Shown here piece after piece: positions 38,353 to 47,326 of a DNA stretch of 64,000 nt (positions are counted from its first letter, which is position 1; every line of letters begins with the position of its first letter). This stretch comes from Candidatus Kosakonia sp. 282A-S69 (GTDB taxonomy: Bacteria > Pseudomonadota > Gammaproteobacteria > Enterobacterales > Enterobacteriaceae): positions 125,458-189,457 of the forward strand of contig NZ_JAROAU010000004.1 in NCBI RefSeq assembly GCF_029433855.1, given 5' to 3'. A program made the translations under genes and the position numbers. The notes below the pieces were generated by a model. It was not told the DNA's origin and ran no database searches. It worked only from the letters and a program-made list of their open reading frames with translations.

Positions 38353-39597
38353 ATGTCTCGTTTGATTGCCTTTCTGTTTCTCTTGCTGGCCGGCAGCGCC
38401 TCTGCCGCGATCATCAGCGAACAAGCTGTTCCTGCACGTTATCTGCAAACTACTGAAGATGCTGACATCTGGGCGCAGGTGGGTGATAACGTCATTACCG
38501 TCGGCAATATTCGCGCCGGGCAGCTCATCGGCGTGGTGCCGGGCGAGGAGGATTACTACGCCTTTCGCTTCGGTTTTGGCTCGGGGTTTATTGATAAAGG
38601 CCATCTCGGCCCGGTGACGGGCAACAAGCGCGTGCAGGATAGCCTCGGCGATCTTAACAAGCCGCTCAGCAATCAGAATCTCATCACCTGGCAGGATACG
38701 CCGCTCTACAACGCGCCGGATAAAACCAGCCCGCAGTTTGGCACGCTGGCGAAAAACCTGCGCTACCCGATTATTGATAAGCTTAAAGACCGCCTGAATC
38801 AGACCTGGTTTCAGATCCGCATCGGCAATCGGCTGGCGTGGGTCAGCAGCCTCGATGCGCAGGAGGATAACGGCCTGCCGGTGCTGACCTACCATCACAT
38901 TTTGCATGACGAAGAGAACACCCGATTCCGTCATACCTCTACCACCACCTCGGTACGCGCCTTCACCAACCAGATGACCTGGCTGCGTGACCAGGGTTAC
39001 GCCACGCTGTCGATGTACCAGTTAGAAGGGTATGTGCGTAACCGTATGAACCTCCCCGCGCGCGCGGTGGTGATCACCTTTGATGATGGGCTGAAATCCG
39101 TCAGCCGCTACGCCTACCCGATCCTGCATCAGTATGGGTTTAAAGCGACAGCGTTTATTATCTCGTCGCGTATCAAGCTGAAGCCACAGAAGTGGGATGC
39201 AAAATCGCTGCAGTTCATGAGCGTTTCGGAACTTAACGGCATTCGTGATGTGTTCGATGTGCAGTCGCACACCCACTTTTTGCACCGGGTTGACGACGCG
39301 CGCCATCCGATCCTCTTTAGCCGCAGCTATCACAATATTCTGTTTGATTTTAAACGTTCGCGCCGCGCGCTGGCGCAGTTCAACCCGCATGTGCTCTATC
39401 TCTCCTATCCGTTTGGCGGCTATGACGATAAAGCGGTGAAAGCGGCGAATGACGCCGGTTTCCATATGGCGGTCACCACGGTGCGCGGGAAGGTGAAGCC
39501 GGGGGATAATCCCTTCTTGTTGAAACGGCTCTATGTCTTACGGACGGATTCGCTGGAAACGATGTCGCGGCTGATCAGCAATCAGCCGCAGGGGTAG
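38353..39597 (+). CDS. yadE: YadE, polysaccharide deacetylase family protein
   Basis: An exported 414-residue protein with a signal peptide of about 18 residues ([18 protein letters not shown]). An SH3-like N-terminal region of about residues 25-170 precedes a NodB-type deacetylase domain with [18 protein letters not shown] (metal-binding His pair) and [10 protein letters not shown]. The start at 38353 is chosen for the signal peptide and the K-12-like length. The carbohydrate substrate is unknown. It ends 4 bp from the convergent panD. Confidence 0.92.
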   Translation: MSRLIAFLFLLLAGSASAAIISEQAVPARYLQTTEDADIWAQVGDNVITVGNIRAGQLIGVVPGEEDYYAFRFGFGSGFIDKGHLGPVTGNKRVQDSLGDLNKPLSNQNLITWQDTPLYNAPDKTSPQFGTLAKNLRYPIIDKLKDRLNQTWFQIRIGNRLAWVSSLDAQEDNGLPVLTYHHILHDEENTRFRHTSTTTSVRAFTNQMTWLRDQGYATLSMYQLEGYVRNRMNLPARAVVITFDDGLKSVSRYAYPILHQYGFKATAFIISSRIKLKPQKWDAKSLQFMSVSELNGIRDVFDVQSHTHFLHRVDDARHPILFSRSYHNILFDFKRSRRALAQFNPHVLYLSYPFGGYDDKAVKAANDAGFHMAVTTVRGKVKPGDNPFLLKRLYVLRTDSLETMSRLISNQPQG

Positions 39598-39601
39598 GGC
39601 A

Positions 39602-39982
39602 TCAGGCAACCTGAACCGGCACGGCTTTCGCAGTGCGTTTCATCTCGTTGTCGCCGTCAAAATAGGCCACTTTCGGCTGCCAGCTGCGCGCCGTCTCATC
39701 GGGCATGGTGACGTAGCTGGCGATAATCAGGATATCGCCAACATCCGCACAGTGCGCCGCCGCGCCGTTAACGGAGATAATGCGTGAGCCGCGCTCGCCG
39801 GCAATCGCATAGGTCGAGAAGCGCTTACCGTTGGTGACGTTGTAGATATCAATGGCTTCATATTCAAGGATACCGGCCGCCTCCAGAAAATCCTGGTCGA
39901 TGGCGCAGGAGCCTTCGTAATGCAGGTCGGCCTGCGTCACTTTGACGCGGTGAAGCTTGCCTTGCAGCATAGTGCGAATCAT
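39602..39982 (-). CDS. panD: Aspartate 1-decarboxylase proenzyme
   Basis: Makes beta-alanine for pantothenate. The 126-residue proenzyme self-cleaves between G24 and S25 in HYEGSCAID to form the pyruvoyl group. Length and site equal those of E. coli PanD. It is separated by about 100 bp from panC on the same strand; in K-12 a transposase-like gene stands in this gap, and none is present here. Confidence 0.97.
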   Translation of the reverse strand: MIRTMLQGKLHRVKVTQADLHYEGSCAIDQDFLEAAGILEYEAIDIYNVTNGKRFSTYAIAGERGSRIISVNGAAAHCADVGDILIIASYVTMPDETARSWQPKVAYFDGDNEMKRTAKAVPVQVA

Positions 39983-40054
39983 AAGTTGAACCTTCGTTAC
40001 TGAGAGTAAAGCCGAAACGGGGAGACGGCTCCCTGCTAACCCCGTCTGTTGTTA

Positions 40055-40074
40055 CCGCGCCTTAACCGGCGCGG
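40055..40074 (-). terminator. Hairpin between panC and panD
   Basis: A 7-bp GC-only stem (40055-40061 with 40068-40074) and 6-nt loop lie 13 bp after the panC stop. There is no T-run, so it may stabilise the panBC mRNA 3' end or pause polymerase instead of terminating it fully. Confidence 0.5.
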
Positions 40075-40086
40075 CGTTCTGCCAGA

Positions 40087-40944
40087 TTATTTCTGGGTTA
40101 ATTCAACCACTTTGTTGTCGATAAGCCGTGCCTGGCCGAGCCATGCCGCCATCAGAATTACCGCGCGCTGGCTGCTCTCGGTCACTTCAAGCAGCGTGTC
40201 CGCATCACGGATCTGAATATCATCGGCGCGGAAACCGGCCTCGTTAACCTGCTGCTCCGCCAGCGCTACCAGCTCTTCAACATCGCGCTCGCCCGTCAGT
40301 AACTTATCGGCGATAGCATTCATGACCTTGCTCATTCCCGGCGCGATTTTACGCTGATCGGCGGTGAGATAGCCGTTACGCGAACTGAGCGCCAGGCCAT
40401 CTTTCGCACGCACGGTCGGTACGCCGACAATTTCGATGTCGTAACCCATATCCGCCACCATTTTGCGGATCAGCTGCAGTTGCTGATAATCCTTCTCGCC
40501 GAAGCAGGCGATATCGGGCTGCACCAGGTTAAACAGCTTGCTGACGATGGTGGAGACGCCGCGGAAGTGGCCTGGACGGCTGGCACCTTCCAGCATCGTC
40601 GAGATACCCGGAACGTCAACGTACGTCTGGCCTTCTGTGCCCTGCGGATAGATATCCGCAGGCGCGGGGGCAAAGACGAAATCGACTTTGCGTTTATTCA
40701 GCTTTTCACAATCTTCCTGCAAGGTACGCGGGTAGCGCGCCAGGTCATCCTGGCGGTCAAACTGCATCGGGTTAACAAAGATGCTCACCACCACCACATC
40801 GGCGCGCAGTTTCGCTTCGTCGACCAGCTTCATATGACCGTCATGCAGGTTGCCCATGGTCGGCACCAGCGCAATGCGTTTTCCTTCCTGACGCAGGCGG
40901 CGAATATGCTGGCGCAGCAGCGGCAGGGTTTCAATAATCAACAC
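40087..40944 (-). CDS. panC: Pantothenate synthetase
   Basis: Condenses pantoate and beta-alanine with ATP. The 285-residue protein has the HIGH-type motif MGNLHDGH at residues 30-37, the GEKDYQQL segment and the SSRNGYL motif of the KMSKS-type loop. It follows panB by 11 bp, so panB-panC is an operon that makes both steps around pantoate. Confidence 0.97.
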   Translation of the reverse strand: MLIIETLPLLRQHIRRLRQEGKRIALVPTMGNLHDGHMKLVDEAKLRADVVVVSIFVNPMQFDRQDDLARYPRTLQEDCEKLNKRKVDFVFAPAPADIYPQGTEGQTYVDVPGISTMLEGASRPGHFRGVSTIVSKLFNLVQPDIACFGEKDYQQLQLIRKMVADMGYDIEIVGVPTVRAKDGLALSSRNGYLTADQRKIAPGMSKVMNAIADKLLTGERDVEELVALAEQQVNEAGFRADDIQIRDADTLLEVTESSQRAVILMAAWLGQARLIDNKVVELTQK

Positions 40945-40955
40945 AACAAGGCTCC

Positions 40956-41747
40956 TTAATGGAAACTGTGCTCTTCGCCCGGATAGGCTCCGGACTCGAC
41001 TTCAGCCACATACTGCCTGACCGCGGCACGCATGTCGCCTGCTTCATTGAGGAAATTTTTAGCAAATTTTGGAATATGTCCACCGGTAATGCCGAACGCG
41101 TCATGCATCACCAGAATCTGTCCGTCAGTCACATTGCCTGCGCCAATACCAATCACCGGAATGGTTAACGCCCCGGTAATACGCTGCGCCAGCTCAACCG
41201 GCACGCACTCCAGCACCAGCAGCTGCGCGCCTGCCGCCTCCAGCGCGAGCGCATCCTCATACAGGCCCTGCGCCGCATCGCCGCGCCCCTGTACTTTATA
41301 GCCGCCGAAAATGTTGACCGATTGCGGGGTTAAACCGAGGTGACCACACACCGGTACCGCGCGTTCGGTGAGCATTTTCACCGTCGGTGCCAGCCAGCGG
41401 CCGCCTTCGATTTTCACCATATTGGCACCCGCACGCATCACCGCTGCCGCGTTCTCAAACGCCTGTTCGGGCGTGGCGTAGGTCATAAACGGCAGATCGG
41501 CGAGCAGCAGGCAAGCCGGTGCGCCGCGACGAACCGCCTGGGTGTGATAAGCGATATCGGCCACCGTCACCGGCAGCGTGGAGTCGTGCCCTTGTACCGT
41601 CATGCCTAACGAATCGCCGACCAGCATCACGTTGATCCCCTCTTCGGCAAAGAGTTTGGCAAAGCTGTAGTCATAGGCGGTGATGGTGGCAAAGCGGCGC
41701 TTCTCCTGCTTACATTTCAGCAGCCACGAGAGGGTGGTCGGTTTCAT
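40956..41747 (-). CDS. panB: 3-methyl-2-oxobutanoate hydroxymethyltransferase
   Basis: First committed step of pantothenate synthesis. The start at 41747 ([10 protein letters not shown]) gives 263 residues, one short of E. coli PanB; the frame is open 17 codons further upstream without support. The metal and substrate region [18 protein letters not shown] and the [13 protein letters not shown] segment are intact. Only about 108 bp separate it from folK; the fimbrial cluster that K-12 carries here is absent. Confidence 0.97.
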   Translation of the reverse strand: MKPTTLSWLLKCKQEKRRFATITAYDYSFAKLFAEEGINVMLVGDSLGMTVQGHDSTLPVTVADIAYHTQAVRRGAPACLLLADLPFMTYATPEQAFENAAAVMRAGANMVKIEGGRWLAPTVKMLTERAVPVCGHLGLTPQSVNIFGGYKVQGRGDAAQGLYEDALALEAAGAQLLVLECVPVELAQRITGALTIPVIGIGAGNVTDGQILVMHDAFGITGGHIPKFAKNFLNEAGDMRAAVRQYVAEVESGAYPGEEHSFH

Positions 41748-41855
41748 AGCGTTTCCTGATAGTCGAAGGCGAATCTGGCGCATTCTAAGCAGCAACATTC
41801 AGGGGGGCAATGGTTTTAGGCAACCCGTTGAGGCAGGTCACCTTTTCAGGCGGGT

Positions 41856-42335
41856 TTACCAGGCGTGAGGTTTTGGCGCGTTTAGCCGCGTCAGCACTGC
41901 CTGCAACGATTCGCCATCGGGGAAGTGCAGGTCAGGGGCGATCTCAAACAGTGGCCACAGCATAAAGCCACGGTTTTTCATGTCGTAATGGGGAATGGTC
42001 AGCCGCGCGGTCTGCACCGTCATCTCGCCAAACAGCATGATATCGAGATCGAGGGTGCGCGGCCCCCAGCGTTCGGCTTTGCGCACGCGCCCCTGCTGTA
42101 GCTCAATGCGCTGCGTATGGTCGAGCAGGGCTTCCGGCGCAAGCGTCGTTTCCAGCGCTACGGCGGCATTGAGATAGTCAGGCTGATCCGGCGGGCCGAG
42201 CGGGGGAGTGCGGTAAAGAGAGGAGCACGCCACGATCCGACTGTCGGGGATCTCTCCCAGCGCGGCTATCGCGGCGTTAACTTGATCGAGCGGCGAGGCA
42301 AGATTGCTGCCCAGCGCGATAAACGCCAGCGTCAC
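41856..42335 (-). CDS. folK: 6-hydroxymethyl-7,8-dihydropterin pyrophosphokinase
   Basis: Folate pathway enzyme transferring pyrophosphate from ATP. The 159 residues equal the E. coli length, with [15 protein letters not shown] carrying the magnesium-binding DLD motif. The start codon is GTG, overlapping the pcnB stop (GTGA), so expression is coupled to pcnB. Confidence 0.96.
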   Translation of the reverse strand: MTLAFIALGSNLASPLDQVNAAIAALGEIPDSRIVACSSLYRTPPLGPPDQPDYLNAAVALETTLAPEALLDHTQRIELQQGRVRKAERWGPRTLDLDIMLFGEMTVQTARLTIPHYDMKNRGFMLWPLFEIAPDLHFPDGESLQAVLTRLNAPKPHAW

Positions 42336-43729
42336 GCACTGCCCTCACGGCGCGGCGCACGCTTGCGCGGACGGCGATGACGACGGCGCTCGGCAGGCTC
42401 TTCGCCTAAATCATCAAGCATATGTTTTTGCGCCGGCGGTGCGGAGACCTGGAACTCGCCCCACCATTTTGTCAGGCGCTGCAGTTCGGCGTTATTCTCC
42501 GCGTCGGCGCGCAGCGCCAGCAGATCGTAAGAGGCGCGGAATTTAGGATGCTCCATCAGCTTCCAGGCGCGTTTACCCTGGCGACGGGACATGCGCAGCT
42601 GTAGCTGCCAGATATCGCGCACCAGCGTAGTGATGCGTTTCGGGATCGCCAGCGAGCGGCACGCTTCGTCGAGCACATCGTTCATCGCCAGCGCGAAAGC
42701 GTCGTAATAGGCCAGCCCGCCCTCCTGGGTGATACGCTGCGCGTTCTCCAGCAGCGGATACCAGAACATGGCGGCAAAAAGGAACGCCGGGTTAACGCGC
42801 ATATCGTTGTGAATGCGGTTATCGGTGTTCTTCAGCACCTGGGCAATGATGCGCTCCATCGGGCTATCGCCGCGCTCGGTAAAGCAGCGGGTGATGATCG
42901 GGAAGAGCGGCTGGAATAGGCCATATTCGCACAGCAGCTGGTAGGTATCGTAACCGTAACCGGCCTGCAGCAGCTTAAGAGACTCTTCAAACAGACGCGC
43001 CGGCGGCACGTCGTTAATTAAGGTTGCCAGACGCGGGATCGGCTCGGCAGTCTCTTCGCTGATCTGCATCCCCAGCTTGGCGGCGAAACGCACCGCGCGC
43101 AGCATGCGCACCGGATCTTCACGGTAGCGGGTTTCCGGGTTGCCGATCAGGCGGATGGTGCCCTCTTGCAGATCGCGCATGCCGCCGACGTAATCACGCA
43201 CGGTAAAGTCGGCAACGCTGTAATAGAGGCTGTTAATGGTGAAGTCACGACGCTGGGCATCTTCTTCAATCGAGCCAAAGATGTTGTCGCGTAGCAGCAT
43301 GCCGTTCTGGCCGCGCTGGGAGATGGTGCGATCGGTTTGCTGATCGTCATGATGACCACGGAAGGTCGCCACCTCGATAATCTCCGGCCCGAACATCACG
43401 TGCGCGAGGCGGAAACGGCGACCTACCAGGCGGCAGTTGCGGAACAGCTTACGCACCTGATCCGGCGTCGCGTTCGTGGTGACATCAAAATCTTTTGGTT
43501 TTTTGCCCAGCAACAAGTCGCGCACACCGCCGCCTACCAGGTAAGCTTCATAGCCCGCTTTATTCAGACGATAGAGCACTTTGAGCGCATTTTCGCTGAT
43601 ATCTTTGCGGGAAATAGCGTGCTGCTCACGCGGAATAACCGTCATTTGCGGTTTGGTCATTGCCTCAACGGCCATGCTCTCTTCGCGGCTCAGCACCTTG
43701 CGGCAAAAATTAGCGACTCGGGTAAAAAT
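42332..43729 (-). CDS. pcnB: Poly(A) polymerase I, with AUU start codon
   Basis: Adds poly(A) tails that hasten RNA decay and controls ColE1-type plasmid copy number. The class II nucleotidyltransferase head carries [13 protein letters not shown] and the catalytic DFDVTT; the basic C-terminus is rich in Arg. The start is placed at ATT (43729-43727), preceded by GAGGTG. It adds the 11 residues seen at the N-terminus of E. coli PcnB and gives 465 residues, the same length. The first conventional start in frame is a GTG at 43696. AUU initiation of pcnB is established in E. coli and limits its expression. Confidence 0.93.
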   Translation of the reverse strand: MFTRVANFCRKVLSREESMAVEAMTKPQMTVIPREQHAISRKDISENALKVLYRLNKAGYEAYLVGGGVRDLLLGKKPKDFDVTTNATPDQVRKLFRNCRLVGRRFRLAHVMFGPEIIEVATFRGHHDDQQTDRTISQRGQNGMLLRDNIFGSIEEDAQRRDFTINSLYYSVADFTVRDYVGGMRDLQEGTIRLIGNPETRYREDPVRMLRAVRFAAKLGMQISEETAEPIPRLATLINDVPPARLFEESLKLLQAGYGYDTYQLLCEYGLFQPLFPIITRCFTERGDSPMERIIAQVLKNTDNRIHNDMRVNPAFLFAAMFWYPLLENAQRITQEGGLAYYDAFALAMNDVLDEACRSLAIPKRITTLVRDIWQLQLRMSRRQGKRAWKLMEHPKFRASYDLLALRADAENNAELQRLTKWWGEFQVSAPPAQKHMLDDLGEEPAERRRHRRPRKRAPRREGSA

Positions 43730-43787
43730 AGTACACCTCGGTAGTGTCAGACGTCATCGGGACAAAAAAATAGCGGCTAATCATAGC

Positions 43788-44684
43788 TCAGCGCGAAGCA
43801 TTTGAGAATGCTGTATTCGCATCGCCTGTTACAGGTACGCGTGAAAGCGACCACTTCGCCACCGCCTTTTCCAGCAGATGCTCAAGGGTGAGATCCTGCC
43901 ACTCTTTTGTTACATCCTGGTTCAGAAATTGTAAAGCACGGATCAACACAGGACGCGGATCCCCCTCTGGCAGAGCGGGTGCATGGTTCTGTTTGGAGAG
44001 CTTATCTCCTTGTTCATTAAGGGCTAATGGCAGATGAACATACTCAGGTGCCGGCCAGCCTAATTGTTGATAGAGGGAGATGTGCCGCACCGTCGGCGCA
44101 ATCAGATCCGCCCCGCGCACGATCTCCGTCACACCCTGAAAATGGTCATCGACCACCACGGCAAGGTTATAAGCAAATAAGCCATCGCGGCGGTGAATAA
44201 TAAAATCTTCGCGCGCCAGTTTCTCTTCGGCGACGATGCGTCCCCGCAGGCGGTCGGTAAATTCCAGCACCGGTCGGTGTTGCAGCAGGCGGACCGCGGC
44301 GTTTTCCGGGCCATGATTCAGGGTGCGGCAGTGACCATCGTAGAAACCGCCGACGCTTTGAATGCGCGCGCGTGTGCAGGTGCAGAAATAGCTCAGCCCT
44401 TCACGGTGCAGCCGTGCCAGCACTTCGCGGTAGGCATCATGCCGGCGGGACTGCCACAGCACTTCGCCGTCCCACTGCAGGCCGTAGTGTTCCAGCTGGC
44501 GCAAAATCCTCTCTGCCGCGCCGGGCACTTCACGAGGAGGATCGATATCTTCAATCCGCACGCGCCAGATACCACGCTGCGCGCGGGCTTGCAGATAGCT
44601 GCCGAGAGCGGCGATTAACGAACCAAAATGCAGTTCACCGGATGGGGATGGCGCAAAGCGCCCGATATAGTGTGATTCAGGCAT
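43788..44684 (-). CDS. gluQ: Glutamyl-Q tRNA(Asp) synthetase
   Basis: Attaches glutamate to the queuosine base of tRNA-Asp. It is a truncated relative of GluRS: the 298 residues hold the catalytic domain ([17 protein letters not shown]), a zinc site (CTCTRARI with a later YDGHCR) and the KLSKQN loop, but no anticodon-binding domain. The start at 44684 matches the family N-terminus; an ATG six codons upstream is possible. It lies between dksA and pcnB as in E. coli. Confidence 0.95.
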   Translation of the reverse strand: MPESHYIGRFAPSPSGELHFGSLIAALGSYLQARAQRGIWRVRIEDIDPPREVPGAAERILRQLEHYGLQWDGEVLWQSRRHDAYREVLARLHREGLSYFCTCTRARIQSVGGFYDGHCRTLNHGPENAAVRLLQHRPVLEFTDRLRGRIVAEEKLAREDFIIHRRDGLFAYNLAVVVDDHFQGVTEIVRGADLIAPTVRHISLYQQLGWPAPEYVHLPLALNEQGDKLSKQNHAPALPEGDPRPVLIRALQFLNQDVTKEWQDLTLEHLLEKAVAKWSLSRVPVTGDANTAFSNASR

Positions 44685-44732
44685 AGGGACAGGCAAAAAC
44701 ATACAGAGCGGGCGCGTTCGCCGCCATATAAG

Positions 44733-44758
44733 AGACGCCCCGCATCAGCGGGGCGTCT
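44733..44758 (-). terminator. Terminator-like hairpin after dksA
   Basis: A perfect 11-bp GC-rich stem (44733-44743 with 44748-44758) with a 4-nt loop lies 16 bp after the dksA stop. The following minus-strand bases are CTTATATGG, a poor T-run, so some read-through into gluQ is expected. Confidence 0.7.
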
Positions 44759-44774
44759 TGAGGAATGCCGGGTG

Positions 44775-45230
44775 TTAGCCCGCCATCTGTTTTTCGCGGA
44801 TTTCCGCCAGGGTTTTGCAGTCGATGCACAGGTCGGCAGTCGGACGCGCTTCCAGACGACGGATACCAATTTCAACGCCACAGGATTCGCAGAAACCGAA
44901 ATCTTCGTCTTCTACTTTTTTCAGCGTTTTTTCGATCTTCTTAATCAGCTTGCGCTCGCGATCGCGGTTACGCAGTTCGAGGCTGAACTCCTCTTCCTGA
45001 GCAGCACGGTCAACCGGGTCCGGGAAGTTAGCCGCTTCGTCCTGCATGTGCGTAACGGTGCGATCGACTTCATCCCTAAGTTGATTGCGCCATGCTTCAA
45101 GAATCCGCTTGAAGTGCGCCAGCTGGGCTTCGTTCATATACTCTTCGCCCGGCTTCTCTTGATACGGCTCCACCCCAGCGATGGCGAGAATACTCAGGGA
45201 CGATGTTTTACGGTTTTGCCCTTCTTGCAT
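44775..45230 (-). CDS. dksA: RNA polymerase-binding transcription factor DksA
   Basis: Binds the secondary channel of RNA polymerase and acts with ppGpp at rRNA and amino acid promoters. The 151-residue protein has a coiled coil with the acidic tip in [13 protein letters not shown] and a four-cysteine zinc finger (CESCGVEIG and CIDCKTLAE). The start at 45230 (MQEGQNRK) follows AAGGAG with good spacing. Near-identical to the E. coli protein from memory. Confidence 0.98.
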   Translation of the reverse strand: MQEGQNRKTSSLSILAIAGVEPYQEKPGEEYMNEAQLAHFKRILEAWRNQLRDEVDRTVTHMQDEAANFPDPVDRAAQEEEFSLELRNRDRERKLIKKIEKTLKKVEDEDFGFCESCGVEIGIRRLEARPTADLCIDCKTLAEIREKQMAG

Positions 45231-45402
45231 GTTGCTTCTCCTTAACACGCACTATCGATCCCCGTACGGGGGAAAAATCAGGCCGCTATAAATAGCAGAT
45301 GCTTTTACGGTTGGCAAATATCCATACGTAACACTTGACAACCCTGTGAAGAAAAGCGTATTTGCGCACGCGACCAAATCACTTATTCGTCAGGCGCTTG
45401 CC

Positions 45403-46107
45403 TTAAAGCGAGAACGGTAGCGGCAAGCTAAGACTCATATTATCGGCAGAAAGTTCCGCTTTATAAGCAATAACTTCCACCCCCTTTTGTTGCGCTTCAC
45501 TCAATAATCGTGCGTATTCCCCATCAATATGGCGCGCGGGTGCGAAATGTTCAACGGCAGAGTGCAGAATGGCGAACAAGATCACCGCACGGTCACCGTT
45601 GGCCGCAACGCTCATCAACTCCCGTAAATGCTTCTGCCCGCGCAGTGTGACCGCATCCGGGAAATAGCCTGACTGCTGCTCGGCGAGCGTGACCGATTTC
45701 ACTTCAATATAGCAGTTGCGGCGATCCTCTGCCTGTAACAGAAAATCAATTCTGCTGCGCTCCGCACCATATTTCACTTCGCTTTTCAGCGCGCTATAGC
45801 CCGTTAACTCAGGCAGGCGATCCGCGATAATGGCCTCTTTCGTCAACATATTTGCCCGCTGAGTATTAACGCAAATAAACGCGCCCTGCTGCGTTTCAGT
45901 TAATTCCCAGGTGTGGGCATATTTGCGCTTGAGATTGGTTGAGGTGGAGTACCAGACCCGATCGCCAGGCGTCGCGCAGCCGGTCATCGCGCCGGTATTG
46001 GGGCAGTGCAGCGTCAGGGTTTCGCCTTCGGGCGTCACCACATCCGCCAGAAAACGCTTATAGCGCGTCACCAGCGTGGCGGATTGTAACGGCGGGGTGA
46101 ATTCCAT
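45403..46107 (-). CDS. sfsA: Sugar fermentation stimulation protein SfsA
   Basis: A 234-residue protein, the E. coli length. It has an N-terminal OB-like region and a nuclease-like fold with the conserved RIDFLL and [10 protein letters not shown] segments, which resemble PD-(D/E)xK nuclease motifs. The name comes from a maltose-utilisation phenotype; the molecular role is unsettled. An AAGGAAG site precedes the ATG. Confidence 0.94.
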   Translation of the reverse strand: MEFTPPLQSATLVTRYKRFLADVVTPEGETLTLHCPNTGAMTGCATPGDRVWYSTSTNLKRKYAHTWELTETQQGAFICVNTQRANMLTKEAIIADRLPELTGYSALKSEVKYGAERSRIDFLLQAEDRRNCYIEVKSVTLAEQQSGYFPDAVTLRGQKHLRELMSVAANGDRAVILFAILHSAVEHFAPARHIDGEYARLLSEAQQKGVEVIAYKAELSADNMSLSLPLPFSL

Positions 46108-46221
46108 ATCTCTTCCTTAATGTTTGTGGCTTGCTAAGCGGCGTCTTGCAGCGTGAAGATGCTCTGGCTCGTGCGCCGCGTATTCACACGCAGCGAAAGA
46201 CTCTATAACCCGGAGCATGAT

Positions 46222-46734
46222 ATGTCAGCTTTTACGCTCGTCAGACACACCCCGATATGGGTGTGGGTGCTTTTTCTCTTCCTTATTAAGCGCGGCATCA
46301 GCGCGCTCTCCGATCGGCAAATGTCGCTCAGACGCCTTTTTCTGTTGCCCCTGCTGTTTCTGGTCTGGGGCATCTGGAGCCTGCGCCAGGAGTTTCACTT
46401 AAGCGCTGCCTCCATAAGCGGGCTGGCCGCAGGGCTGCTGATCGGTACGGCCGCGGGCTGGATGCTGTGGCGCAACCAGCCGCGCTTACAGAACGCGGCG
46501 GATAAGCATCAGATTATTCGGCCCGGTACGCCGTTGACCCTGATTCTGATTGTTATCGCCTTTAGCGTGAAGTATGGCCTGACGGCGTGGCTTTTTATGC
46601 ACCCGCAGCTGCATCAATCGGCGACGTATAGCCTGCAATTTGGGTTTATCACCGGTGTATTGGACGGCCTTTTCTGGGGGGGAACGCTGAATCTCTTCCT
46701 CGCCTGGCGGCGCGAGGCCGTTACTCGCCGCTAA
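46222..46734 (+). CDS. Small polytopic membrane protein, DUF6622-like
   Basis: A 170-residue hydrophobic protein with four or five membrane segments (about residues 10-25, 35-55, 65-85, 105-125 and 140-160). The start at 46222 (MSAFTLVRH) is preferred because CGGAG lies 7 nt upstream; the open frame begins 23 codons earlier. The N-terminal HTPIWVWVLFLFL and general plan suggest the DUF6622 family, a tentative match. It has no K-12 counterpart between sfsA and thpR, diverges from sfsA, and its last 14 bp overlap the 3' end of thpR. Function unknown. Confidence 0.7.
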   Translation: MSAFTLVRHTPIWVWVLFLFLIKRGISALSDRQMSLRRLFLLPLLFLVWGIWSLRQEFHLSAASISGLAAGLLIGTAAGWMLWRNQPRLQNAADKHQIIRPGTPLTLILIVIAFSVKYGLTAWLFMHPQLHQSATYSLQFGFITGVLDGLFWGGTLNLFLAWRREAVTRR

Positions 46735-47254
46735 GGGACCAGCGCTTGAGGGCGGTGTAACGGGTGCGCCCATTAAGAAACTGCGACTCATAGAGCGCGA
46801 ACTCAGTGACCGGAAATGACCAGCGAAAACCCGGCGGCGGCAGCGAGACCGCGTGGCTGGCGTCGCGCAGCAGCGTGATGTGCGGGTGAAAAGGCTGCGG
46901 GCTTTGATAGCAGCCGCTGCGGGCTGCCTGCGCGCGCAGCATATCTGCAAGTTGTAATAATCCGCGCGGCGGCTGGCGGGAACCGAGCCACACCACGCGC
47001 GAGCGCAGCCACTGCCCGGCATCATCCAGCGTCAGCGTAAAGCCGGGCTGGCGAATGCGCCCGGCAAGCGTCTCCAGCGCCTTCTGTTTCTCAGCGCTGA
47101 TATCGCCCAGAAAGGCCAGCGTCAGATGCAAATTGGCGGCGGCGATTGGCCGTCCCGCTTGCGGGGCGAAGTGCTGCGCGCGCCACTGCACCAGTTGGGT
47201 CTGGAGATCGGCGGGCAGTTCAATGGCAAAAAAGAGCCTTTTTGATGCGGGCAT
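46721..47254 (-). CDS. thpR: RNA 2',3'-cyclic phosphodiesterase ThpR (LigT family)
   Basis: 2H phosphoesterase of 177 residues. The two catalytic motifs are H43-L-T45 in NLHLTLAFLG and H125-I-T127 in HPHITLLR. E. coli ThpR hydrolyses 2',3'-cyclic phosphates and, in reverse, joins tRNA halves with a 2'-5' bond. Divergent from hrpB, with only 72 bp between start codons. Confidence 0.95.
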   Translation of the reverse strand: MPASKRLFFAIELPADLQTQLVQWRAQHFAPQAGRPIAAANLHLTLAFLGDISAEKQKALETLAGRIRQPGFTLTLDDAGQWLRSRVVWLGSRQPPRGLLQLADMLRAQAARSGCYQSPQPFHPHITLLRDASHAVSLPPPGFRWSFPVTEFALYESQFLNGRTRYTALKRWSLSGE

Positions 47255-47326
47255 AGTGTGCTCGAAGTCAAGAATATGTGGGGATGGTATACTGCGGCTC
47301 CTCTTCTGTTAACCCCTGGAGCGTTT

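Noticed and set aside
38323..38934. 203-codon open frame antisense to yadE
   Set aside because: Shadow frame without start signals; yadE on the plus strand has a signal peptide and deacetylase motifs.
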